A DNA stretch of 64,000 nucleotides, from positions 68,798 to 132,797 of the forward strand of contig KV419453.1 in the NCBI GenBank assembly GCA_001630475.1, written 5' to 3'. Origin of the DNA: Sistotremastrum niveocremeum HHB9708. Its lineage: Eukaryota > Basidiomycota > Agaricomycetes > Sistotremastrales > Sistotremastraceae. The notes beneath the pieces were generated by a model, which had not been told where the DNA came from, did not search any database, and saw nothing but the letters and a program-made list of their open reading frames with translations. This document shows positions 1-9,798 of the stretch, one piece after another; within the stretch, counting starts at the first letter, position 1; every line of letters starts with the position of its first letter. The translations under genes and the position numbers were made by a program.

Positions 1-2050
1 TACACTATGATGGGGAGAGACTTGGTGCCGGTCTCTGAAGTTCGCGCCGGTAATGTTTTTGCTGTTGCAGGGCTCGAAGGAACGGTCTTCCGCAGTGCTA
101 CGCTTTGCTCGCCGAATTCTGAAGGCACCGGCCCTGCTCCCGATTCTCAGGTGTCAGAGGCTCTCGAAAAATGTGTGGTAAATCTCGGTGGCGTTACTTT
201 CCAGGTATTTTGCCCCATATGTCGGCCCTGGAACTTTTGTTTGAGACGTTTAGGCTCCTCCCATTGTCCGAGTGGCCCTTGAACCCGAGCATTCCGGTCC
301 GTCTACTGTAGTTCTAGGAGCTAATCCACTAAACTCACTTTTGTACAAGTTGATATGCCAAAATTAATTGAAGGATTGAAGATCTTAAGTCAATCTGATC
401 CATGTGTTCAAACCTTCCAGCAACAAACAGGAGAGCATGTTATTCTTACAGCCGGGGAATTACACTTTGAGGTATGACCTGTTCTGTTAGTTGGATCTCC
501 CTAACGTGGACATCTCAGCGGTGTCTCAAAGATTTACGTGAGCGTTTTGCTCGGATAGAAATACAGGCATCGGACCCCATAGTTCCTTTCCGCGAGACGG
601 CGATCAAGGTACCAGGTACAGTGATCAATCAGTGCAATTTGGGGGACTTGCTCACTCCGTCGAAAGATGTGCATCCTTCGGCGTCCCAAGGGGTCATTCA
701 AGGGCATAGCGCCCAATTGGCGGTCAATTTCAGCGTCCGAGTTGTCCCCTTGCCCGAAGTTATAACAACCTTCCTGAAAACGAACGTCTCGACGATCAGG
801 GCTCTGAAGCATTGCCAAAAGGATGTATCCGCGCTTGTCTCAAAGTCGACACAAGACGTCACTGATGTCGAGAACGACTTTGACTTCGAGATGAATCTTG
901 CCCAGTCAGATGCTTCCACATCACGCTTGGATGATGATCAATTTTGGAAACAATTGGAAGACATCTGCCAAAGTGAAGGGGAACCTTGGTTGCAGCTTTC
1001 GAGGACTGCGTGGGCATTTGGGCCAGCAAGAAGAGGCCCTAACGTGCTCATTGATGCCAGAGTAGGTACCAATACAAGGTGCGGCCATGAAATGCAGCAT
1101 AGTCCAAAGCTGATCAACGCGGTAGACAAATGCGTGATCCAACAACCAGTACCAAAACGGAAGAGGGCTTGGGGGAAAGGGATTCAATCGTCGACCTCGA
1201 GGATTCGTTGGAGGCTGGCTTTCAAATTGCTACTTTTCAGGGCCCACTGTGTGGCGAACCAATGGAGGGAATGGCATTCTTCGTCGAGAAAATCGACATT
1301 GATGCGGAGAAGTTGCACAACGAGAATGGTAAAATCTTTACTTACGCTGACAATTCTGGCATGATCTCTAAACGGTCCATCTAGTGCGCACTCGAATGGC
1401 ACAAGAAACGGGTTCTTTGATTTCTTCTAACCGAGACGCCTGTCGATCGGGGCTACTGGAGTGGTCGCCGCGTCTTTTGCTTGCCATGTATTCCTGCGAG
1501 ATCCAAGCGTCAAGTCAGTTCCATCTAAAGATTAACAACTATCTGCTAACTTGTTGCACTCAGGTGACGTTCTGGGGAAAGTATACGGAGTTGTCGCTCG
1601 TCGTCGAGGGAGGATTATTGCTGAAGACTTGCGAGAGGGGACAAATCTTTTCAGCATTCGTGCTATGTTACCCGTTACCGAGAGTTTTGGCTTCGCCGAT
1701 GGTACGCATTAAGTGGCTTTTCTCCCAAGGCAGGGATCGTTCTGATACCATGTGCAGAGATACGAAAGAAAACATCAGGTGCTGCCAGCCCGCAGCTAGT
1801 TTTCAACGGGTATGACTTGACGAGATCCTTTGTTATACAAACCCTGAAGCTGCATTACAGATACGAACTCCTAGATGAAGATCCGTTTTGGGTACCTACG
1901 ACAGAAGAAGAATTGGAAGACCTTGGAACAAAGGCAGATAGAGCCAATATGGCCAAATATTACATGGATAACGTGCGCGAGCGAAAAGGGATGTTCGTCG
2001 ACAAAAAACTGGTGGAATTTGCAGAGAAACAACGGACGCTGAAGCGATGA
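1..2050 (+). CDS. EFL1: EFL1/Ria1 ribosome-assembly GTPase, C-terminal part (5' end outside window)
   Basis: EFL1 is the cytoplasmic EF-2-like GTPase that, with SBDS, releases eIF6/Tif6 from pre-60S subunits. Only EF-2 domains II-V are here; the G domain lies upstream of the window. Visible blocks are [49 protein letters not shown], the long insert before [13 protein letters not shown], the domain IV-V block [24 protein letters not shown], and the family C-terminus [11 protein letters not shown] with AEKQRTL. The reading frame fixes the exons at 1-204, 254-296, 350-471, 519-1061, 1103-1328, 1385-1513, 1564-1701, 1758-1809 and 1861-2050, with introns of 41-57 nt. It converges with RPP1. EFL1 is preferred over EF-2 because of the insert and the C-terminal tail. 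Confidence 0.93.
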
Positions 2051-2383
2051 TTGTTCACTCGATTGTACGTCTGAACTGTACTTTGTGCCAAAGCATGACT
2101 AACATCCGAAACTTGCAAGGTCGTCGAATATCCAGTATTACGCTCACATTCTATCCTGTCCTCGGCGTGTCCGCCATCTTGGGGGGCATCGGGTATTCGC
2201 ATGTGCACTGTCTTTCATTTCCGGAATCACTGCACTGTATAAACAATGCACAGATGATGCTAGACCTTAGTAAAGCGTCCATGTGTAGTATAGAAGGCAA
2301 TTCTCGTAGATAATGACATCGGTGAAGGCGCGTTGAAAGCCGTATGGAGTCACAATGTTGGGATTGTAGATCTTTTATCTTCT
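2051..2383. other. Intergenic, convergent 3' ends of EFL1 and RPP1
   Basis: This stretch lies between two stop codons facing each other. It has only short overlapping frames without family resemblance and probably holds the two 3' untranslated regions. Confidence 0.6.
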
Positions 2384-3678
2384 TCATTTCCTTTGCCGCT
2401 TCTTTCTTTGAGCGTCGTTCTGCTGAGCCCCAGACTCGGAAGCAGGTTGTGAGGGATCAAGTTCAACAGGCGTAGAAGTATCGAGAGGTCTCTTCAACGA
2501 CTGAGAAGGCTGTGTAGGGTTCACTGTCTCATTCGGCTCAACAGGAACAGTTGTGGCAAGCGATTCGGCCACAGATTCAGGCTCCCCGGCGGCGGGAGCC
2601 TCCGGTGGGGTTGAATCACCCTGCGCTTGACGTGGAATAATGAGTTTTGGTTCCGAGATAATCGCTCGGTAGGTACGACGAGTTTCTAAGGCATGTTAGA
2701 TAGGAATGTGGTTTTGCCTAGGCACTCACGTGCTCGAAGAACGAGAGATTTTGGGGTCTTAGAGACGCCGTCCAAGGCTGTATCCTGGGCGATACCAATA
2801 AGGGTTAACCTACGACCCCGTAAGTTCTTGGCATGACAGAGAAAGCAGGAAGACCTACAGATTTGCAACATCTCTAGGCCCTCGAAGGCTAGCGATATCT
2901 TCGCCTCCCCATCCATAAACTAAGCCTTTTCCTTTCGTAACTCGCATAACTTCTCTAGAGCCAGCCCACCAGTTCCTTCGTGAGGTTTCGTCGAGATGCA
3001 GGGCACCACCGTAATCGATCTCAAAACACGCTCCATTCTTCAGAGCAGACCGGACGAGGGTGTGTTTGAAATGAAATGGAAGACGTGGTAAGGTAAGGGG
3101 AAGTGAGATGATGTGTACGGTTAATGGTGAAGGGAGAGTATGCGTGAGGCAAGTGGCACTGAATGTCGCTGCAGTTGTGGGCTGTAGGGCCAGGATATCA
3201 AATGTGGCAAAATAGACAGCAGCATTATTTGTCTAAAGTCCAATCAAATTGAGCACTTGAGGTGGAATGATTTTGACTTACTAGGCCGAATCCCTTTTCT
3301 GATCCTTCGTCCAGGACAATAGTCAGTCGCTTCATAAATGCCACGCCTTGTCGTGGACTCAGTCGGCTTAGGATTTCATCTGTATAATTTGGAGTTGTCT
3401 TAGGGTCGATTTTTCCAAGAACGAATTGGTTCAGTGCTATCACTGTATATCCAACTACGACATAATGAGCACCAGCTCTCGTGTTCCAGGAGTCTGACGT
3501 TGAACTCACGACGAACGAGAAGATCGATTTTTGACTCCAGTACGGCGATTTGAGCAGCTGTGAAAGCCTGATGGGGTGCATCGCTGAGAGTCTGTTTTTG
3601 TTTGCCCTTTTTCGACGTAGTGGTCTGCAGATGAGGGGCAATGGGTGTAGGTATCGGGACGTTCAGGTCGAAATACAT
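2384..3678 (-). CDS. RPP1: RNase P/MRP protein subunit Rpp1 (p30)
   Basis: A subunit of nuclear RNase P and RNase MRP, which mature tRNA 5' ends and rRNA. The protein opens with MYFDLNVPIP, the family N-terminus, and continues with GYTVIALNQFV and LSRLTIVLDE-like strands of the PHP-type TIM barrel. A late block contains FEIDYGGALH, NWWAGSREV and VYGWGGEDIA-like sequence; the tail is hydrophilic and ends in KKRQRK, a likely nuclear signal. Several short introns interrupt it. I chose the ATG at 3678 because it gives the conserved N-terminus; an upstream in-frame ATG at 3771 would add 31 residues and run into the coding region of the divergent gene. Its start is 54 bp from that of the oxidoreductase gene. 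Confidence 0.88.
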
Positions 3679-3732
3679 TTGTCGCTGAAAGCTTGTTCTC
3701 TCGGCATCTCGGCAAGCTGTTGGGTCTGCTCC
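3679..3732. promoter_or_regulatory. 54 bp divergent promoter interval RPP1 / OYE-like gene
   Basis: Only 54 bp separate the two start codons, so the 5' untranslated region of at least one gene must overlap the other gene, and promoter elements probably lie within coding sequence. No TATA box is obvious. Confidence 0.5.
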
Positions 3733-5280
3733 ATGGTCTCGAATGGCTCCCTTGACGGGCTTGGACCCCATTCTCCTGCTACGTTACCTTGTGGACGGAC
3801 GTTGAACAATCGGATGGTCAAAGTATCATCTCAGTGTAGCTCGTCCGTTGTTGCAACGCTAATCGGCTTTAGGCTGCCATGTACGAACACCTGGCTGATT
3901 TGGGCGGAGGACCTCCCAACCCGTTGCACCTTAGTCTTTACAGGAAGTGGGGAATGGGAGGCTGGGGTATGGTCATAACAGGGAACGTACAAATTTCGAA
4001 ACAACATCTGACTTTGGGTCGCGATCTGTGTCTACACCCACTGGAGCGAACGAATCAGGAACATTTTGGACGGCTGGCAGATGCAATTCACGCGTCATCT
4101 TCTGACAATCGACCTCTCGCTATTATGCAGCTCAGTCACAGTGGAAGACAGTCCCCGAGGTTCATTGGTGGTCGTTCTTTGCTGAGCAAACCCGTCGCGC
4201 CAAGCTCACAGCGCGTGGGGTTGAACTCGAAAGAGGGTTTGCTAGCAAGAACGATATACGGTTTCATGTTCCAAAAACCGCACGGCCTTTTCCCTGAAGA
4301 AATCTCGTGCATCATCGAGGACTTCGTTCACGCTGCAAAGACAGCGTACGATTGTGGCTTCGATGGCATCCAACTACACGCGTCACATGGATGTATGTAA
4401 TTCGACAATGCAAGAAAAACATTTCTCTAAAGCCTTCAGACCTTTTGTCGCAGTTTTTGTCGCGGAAGGTGAGACTTTGTTGCTAGACGTACTGCCGCAG
4501 CTGATGCTGACCAGGTTAATGATCGCGAAGACGAGTATAGAGATGGCATTCGGATCGTCTCTAAGATCGTATCCGGAATACGCGCAAGTCTTCCCGCCTC
4601 GTTTGCCGTAGGGGTAAAGATCAACGCGGGCGATTATATTCTCGGTGGCCTAGGAGAAAAAGAAGCGAATGCACATATTGAAACGCTTGCAGCAGATGGC
4701 GTAGATTTCATAGAAGTAAGCGGCGGCGATTATGAGAACCCAGGTACGCTTCCGTTCTGTCCCTCTGGAATGTCAAAGGTTAAACCGATCTCCTGTTTCA
4801 GAGTTTATGGCTTCGACTTCCGCCAGACAAGTGTTCTTTTCCGCGTTCAGTAAAATCGCCATGAGGGCTGTGGCATCGTTGCCTGACAAGCGGCCTCTCA
4901 TCATGCTAACAGGCGGTATTCGGACGCCTGAACAAATGAACAGAGCGTTGAATGATGCAGACGCAGACTTGCTCGGCCTGGGGCGACCGTCCGTTTTGTG
5001 CCCTGATCTTCCGATTCGTCTTCGGGATGGTGATCGAGCTCCGGTGATTCTGGAACCACAACTCAAATCGCCCTCGTGGTTTCCCAAACTTATTGGGGCG
5101 GGTGTCGGGACGGCGTGGTACACGGTGCAGATGAAACGCATCGCGACAGGGGAAAATATCGATCTTACTTTGAGTGGCCTTGAAGCTGTATGGTCTATGT
5201 GGATTCCGTTCAGTGGCTTGTACCAATGTATCTCATTGTTACTCGTACTAAGCCTTGCAATCGCATATCTCAGCTTATGA
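3733..5280 (+). CDS. NADH:flavin oxidoreductase (Old Yellow Enzyme family) with C-terminal membrane segment
   Basis: An FMN enzyme of the OYE superfamily, which reduces activated double bonds with NAD(P)H; the substrate is unknown. Exons fixed by frame are 3733-3822, 3873-4392, 4440-4468, 4515-4743 and 4802-5280, giving 448 residues. Motifs are LPCGRTLNNRMVKAAMYEH, MQLSHSGRQSP, the active-site loop IQLHASHGYLLSQFLS (the two-His form), VKINAGD, EVSGGDYENP and LTGGIRTPEQM with LGLGRPSVLCPD at the FMN phosphate site. The last about 20 residues are hydrophobic (SLLLVLSLAIAYL), suggesting a tail anchor, which is unusual for this mostly soluble family. The start was chosen by frame continuity; ATG 3743 is out of frame. 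It lies head to head with RPP1. Confidence 0.88.
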
Positions 5281-5449
5281 TGTAGTACAAGTGGATGAAG
5301 GTCATCCGACGGGAGGGGCGGAGGCGTCTAAGGCCCCGTTATGGTTAATCAATTTAAGAATCTCCGGTAATTCCCCGCACCACCAGCTTATAAGCTCTTC
5401 GAAAAGTTTACCTCGAACAGTATTCTTCATCCACCCACCATCACACAAA

Positions 5450-6738
5450 ATGCCTGCCAGTAAAACCATCAAGCTCAACACCGGCGCAGAGATGCCCACT
5501 GTCGGTCTCGGTAAGCCTACTTTATCTTATCGCGATCTAGATCTCGGCAATCGCTAAGTCTTCTATAGGCACCTGGAAATCCCAGCCTGGCGCTGTTGAG
5601 AAGGCCGTTGAGCATGCTATCAAATTTGGCTACAAGCACATCGACACTGCTACCGCCTACTGTATGTCTTTCTGATCCGATTTTCCTTCGATTTCGTCTT
5701 ACATGCGTTTTTAGCAAACGAAGCTGAGGTCGGCCAGGGAATCAAAGCGTCCGGCGCCCCTCGTGAATCGCTGTTCATCACCACCAAGTTGAACAACATC
5801 GACCACAGAGACCCCCAGGCTGCTCTTGACTACTCGCTCAAGCAGCTCGGTGTCGGTTACCTCGACCTGTGGCTTATGCACTGGGTAAGTTTTGATCAGT
5901 CTGAGATCCGTTCGAACCTTGTGCTGATGACCATGACAGCCCGCTCCCATGACCAAGGACTGGAAGGCTGACAAGGAGCATGACTGGCTGGACACCTGGA
6001 AAGCCATGGAGGAAGTATACAAGAGCAACCCCGACAAGGTCAAAGCTATTGGTGCGCATATATTGGTCATTTCGGCTTTGAATGGATCCTGACTGGATTG
6101 CCCAGGTGTCTCCAACTTCTCTATCCAGTACTTGGAGAGACTCCTTCCTGAAGCCAAGGTCGTCCCTGCCATCAACCAGGTTGAACTCCACCCTGTAAGC
6201 ATATCCTCAGTTCAAGCCTCCATCGCTAAAATATTGATTTTGAATTTTCAGTCGTGCCCTCAGGAGGAGCTCGTTGCCTACTGCATCTCCAAAGGCATCT
6301 CAGTGACTGCCTACTCTCCTCTGGGATCCGACAACAGCCCTCTGTTGAAGAACCCCGTCGTCAACAAAATCGCCACCGCGCACGGAGTGTCTCCCGCCAA
6401 CATCCTCATCTCCCTCCAAGCCAACCGCCCCCATGTGTCCGTTTTGCCTAAATCCGTTACCCCCAAGCGTGTTGAGGGTATGTTTCGTTGACGATCCACT
6501 GTGATGATCGTGCTGATTTATTGTTCCCCAATAGAAAACTTCACGATCGTGGACCTTAGCGAGGAGGAGATCGCCGAACTCCACAAGATTGATGAGACCC
6601 ATCACTTCAGAGCTTGCAACCCCGAGGTACGCTTCTCTTGGCTTCACAGCTCTGCCGTTACTCACTCTTCCCCGTTCACAGTGGGCTGGTCACGGACATC
6701 TCGGTTTCCCTGATCGTATCGGTGTTGAGTCAGCTTAA
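5450..6738 (+). CDS. Aldo-keto reductase (Gcy1/glycerol dehydrogenase-like)
   Basis: A cytosolic NADPH-dependent carbonyl reductase of about 300 residues in eight exons. It shows the family path: N-terminal LNTGAEMPTVGLGTWKS, HIDTATAYANEAEVG with the catalytic Asp and Tyr, FITTKL with the catalytic Lys, DLWLMHWP with the catalytic His, VSNFSIQYLE, NQVELHP, TAYSPLGS, and the NADP phosphate-binding stretch VLPKSVTPKRVEENF. The last exon encodes WAGHGHLGFPD and ends with the TAA at 6736-6738. The ATG at 5450 gives the normal family N-terminus. Substrate preference cannot be read from sequence. Confidence 0.92.
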
Positions 6739-6851
6739 TCTATTTCTTGTTGTCGGAAGTACCATGCAAGGTTGCATACACGTCACTGGAGTTTAGACTG
6801 TAGTAGTTGAAACGCGAATAAAATCAATAGCATCACGGAAGGTCATGAAGC

Positions 6852-6927
6852 CTACGGTCGCCCTCGAGTCTGTAGTAGACTTTCTCCGATTTCATTCTGG
6901 CTCGGGACCTTCGATTTCAATTCTCAC
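6852..6927 (+). repeat. Left terminal inverted repeat
   Basis: The outer 31 bp (6852-6882) are the exact reverse complement of 9510-9540. The following about 45 bp match 9464-9509 imperfectly. Confidence 0.75.
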
Positions 6928-7150
6928 GACAGTTTCACCGAGACCGAGATCCTGGAGCAACAAAGATGCATTAAATCTCAGATATGTGTCGGTTCTCAAG
7001 AAGTTTCGCTAATTTAATAATCGGTCACATCGGCATTGCAAGCTTGCGGCATCGAGACGGCAGATTGAGCAAGATGTGGCATATTCAAGGTTGTCTACAT
7101 TCACTAATATCAAGTAAACAACAGCCATGCTCGGTTCCATAATATATAAG

Positions 7151-7399
7151 TCAGTCGTCGCCGATGCTGAAACCGTTGAATATGTTTTCCGGGTCTGCCG
7201 ATTCGTGCCGAATGTGGGTCGGAGCCTGGGGTCGGAGTTTGAAAATGGGTGCCTCGACGCCGTCTTGTCCAGCAAGCCTGTCTATGTCGACGAAGACAAT
7301 TCGTGTGGGATCAATCTTAATCTCTCTTTTCACCGAGTTGATTATTCTTGTCATATTTCCTTGTTTTGCGAAGACAAACAGATCCATCCGGGAACTCAC
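7151..7399 (-). other. Unidentified minus-strand coding-like fragment inside the TIR element
   Basis: An open frame of 82 residues with protein-like composition (DPTRIVFVDID, APIFKLRPQAPTHI) ending IFNGFSIGDD. Downstream on the same strand, after a stretch with stops, a short frame reads DLGLGETVVRIEIEGPEPE into the terminal repeat. I do not recognise a family. It may be a remnant of an element gene, a captured host exon, or chance. Confidence 0.25.
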
Positions 7400-7449
7400 T
7401 CAAGACTACAAGGCCTCATCTGCCTCTGCAACCATCGTTTCTCGTCCGC

Positions 7450-8330
7450 TCCGGCTTCCCTCGTGGACTCCTATCTGTTGCTTTTGCACACGTGCTTCAA
7501 CCGTCTCTGTGTCTCTTGTGTAGTGGTCGCTTCAAGCCGCTGTTGAGAAGGACTGCCCTAAATGCTGGATGCGCCGTCACGCTCTTGATGGTACCGAGCG
7601 GCTAGGGATCGAGGTTCGTGCTCCCATATCGGTATCGCTATTTTGATTGACATCATTGACCAAAAAATTCCGCGATGTAAAACCTGTGGAGAGGTCTTTG
7701 ATTTTATGCCTCCGGGCCAGAGGACGTGGTGGATGTCAAAATACAGCTACACGTACGTCACCTGACTACCTCTCATCTTAAAGCTTCTCTTAAGTTCATG
7801 TAGGTGGTTCTATTCCCGCGAGATCTTCTTCACGTCGTCACCAATCCCCCGCCGATGCCATCGTCATCGTCGATAGTAGTGACCTCGAAGAAATCCCTCC
7901 TAAACCGACTCGACTGTCAACGGGCACCCTCCGCCGTCCTCTCCCACAGTCTATCATACATTTCAAGAAAGAAGTGAGCGAGCAAAAACCGAGGGAATCA
8001 TTGCTTCCAACCTCCAAGATCTCACTCAAGTTGTCCTAATGAAGATCTCTGTTGGTACTCCTCTGGCCTCGCCCCTGTGTACGTTGTGCGGACAACGGCC
8101 AATCGACACTCCGGATGGACCTTCGAGAGAAGACTGACACTTCAAAATTGGATCTCGAGTCTGCGTTCGCGCTTTCGCAAGTGATCTCAAGTTCTTTGTG
8201 AACGCCTTCCGGACGACGCCTCGTACGTGCATACACGGTCACAGAAAGAAAACTATTGCTCACCCTTGTTTAGATTTGACTGTTCCTCTACCCACTATTG
8301 TCGTGGAAGGACCATCGGATTCACGCAAAT
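7450..8330 (+). pseudogene. Unidentified fragments with CxxC pairs, plus strand, inside the TIR element
   Basis: Separate short frames hold ICCFC, KDCPKCW, RCKTCGEVFDFMPPG, a serine/acidic stretch IVIVDSSDLEEIPPKP and PLCTLCGQRPIDTP. Paired cysteines suggest zinc-ribbon or zinc-finger segments of one former gene, and a plausible intron joins two of them near 7754-7803. No intact reading frame spans them and I cannot name a family. It may be what is left of the element's own protein. Confidence 0.3.
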
Positions 8331-8994
8331 GATCCAATGCAGCAAGTATGGGTTTACCGCAACGAAATTTAGTCAGAATTGATCTTCAATTGCGAGAGGC
8401 AAGTCCCGATGGTGATTTTTCACAGATTATATTGCACAGATCATTTGATCTTCATTGGTTTTGACTGACTTTAGAGGTATACATAATCCATTCTCCTCAA
8501 TTCAAATCATTGATTCCGTTACAGCTGCACATTTGGACAACAGGCATCAATCTCTGCGACCCTTCATACCGAGGTGTCACACGTCAGTGTTGACCTATTG
8601 TCAATAGATTAGCATTTTCACCTCATAAGGATTTGTGGCAACCAGAAAACCAGCAATGACGGACTATCGGCACTTGACAATTTCAGGAAAAATCAAGGCT
8701 ACGACGAGTGATAGGACTGGGACCAGGAAAGTTCTTGTAGCTTGCAGAATAGACGTCAATTGCTCCGCCACGAACACAATCTGAAGTTTATTTACAACTT
8801 ACAAGCAAATCTGATTTCTGCTTCGAATTGCATTTTTTGCTGTAATTACAAGCACTCTCACTCTGAGCTAGTCAGTTCAGCCGTTATTCTTTGCATTTCA
8901 CGCACCCAGACGACAAGCACGACTGTTGACCAAGTTTGAACCAAGTTCGCAACTGACGAACTTACGGGGCGGAGTTTGAATTCGGCGCCTATTT

Positions 8995-9012
8995 TGACCG
9001 TGATCACGGTCA
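8995..9012. repeat. Perfect 18 bp palindrome
   Basis: The site reads TGACCGTGATCACGGTCA and is self-complementary throughout. A 7 bp stem (8943-8949 with 8957-8963) lies just upstream and a second 16 bp palindrome lies at 9259-9274. All are in the right half of the TIR element. Confidence 0.85.
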
Positions 9013-9258
9013 TTTCACCAACTTGCAATTATGTGCATATTAGCTGGATCATTCAAACTGAGAACCAAAATCGTACCAAGTTTTACACTATAACAGCCAA
9101 TACCAAGCCTGTAATTCCCTCGTCTCCCCTGATTGACATCTGCTAATCCGGATTGCCCAAGCATTCAGCGAGCTACATTGACGGTACAGAATACGAGAAC
9201 GGCAAGGAAAAGACCAAACGTCGATGCAGAGTCCTCCGGCAGATTGTAGCGCGAAGCT

Positions 9259-9274
9259 GAAGTCGTACGACTTC
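9259..9274. repeat. Perfect 16 bp palindrome
   Basis: GAAGTCGTACGACTTC, self-complementary, about 265 bp inside the right end of the TIR element. Confidence 0.85.
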
Positions 9275-9463
9275 GCTGCATACGTAATTCTTTGCAGCCA
9301 GATCTTACAGCACAGCCGACGATGAAGGAGCGTCAGCAGTACGGTTGTACCTAGGCGTATCTACGATTGCATCTTGGGATCTCGATATCTCATTCCTCTT
9401 CACCAAGATCTCATTACGCATCTGCATACTCGGAACCTGGGAATCGGCCTATAGGGACCCGGC

Positions 9464-9540
9464 GTGGGAATCGAAGTCGAATCTCGAGCTCGGAAAAAAA
9501 AATCGGGCGAAGTCTACTACAGACTCGAGGGCGACCGTAG
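9464..9540 (-). repeat. Right terminal inverted repeat
   Basis: Inverted partner of 6852-6927. The outer 31 bp (9510-9540) are identical, and AAGC follows directly, matching the AAGC before the left end. Confidence 0.75.
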
Positions 9541-9798
9541 AAGCCCGGGCCGCTTCGCATATCCCGCAACGCGCCTTCTTGGGCGACGCGCTGTACCTGT
9601 CCAACACCACGCAGCTAGTTTGAAACCAAGAGGTAACGCTCGGGTGGCCAAGGGTATGACTCAAACGCCCGCCGTTATCCAAATCAGGAGTGCTCCCAAC
9701 TGTCGAACTGACTCAAGGTTATAAGGCCATGGCGCCAGTCCGGGAACAGTTTCTAGTTCAAAGGACTGCGCGTCCGCAACCAGACATCCATCTTTACA

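Larger units (their letters stand above)
6852..9540. mobile_element. Candidate DNA transposon with terminal inverted repeats, decayed or non-autonomous
   Basis: The ends are exact inverted copies for 31 bp (6852-6882 and 9510-9540; outer end CTACGGTCGCCC) and similar but diverged to about 77 bp (6852-6927 and 9464-9540). The bases just outside are AAGC on both sides, as expected of a 4 bp target-site duplication. The interior holds no long open frame. It carries short peptide-like fragments with CxxC pairs on the plus strand (about 7.45-8.3 kb), one better-looking fragment on the minus strand (7151-7399) and palindromes in its right half. No transposase motif was recognised, so the superfamily is open. 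At 2.69 kb it is short for an autonomous element. An old inverted duplication of host sequence is the main alternative. Confidence 0.55.

Noticed and set aside
1130-1384. Separate small gene in the EFL1 region
   Set aside because: The frame is an internal EFL1 exon (GPLCGEPM block) joined by short introns on both sides.
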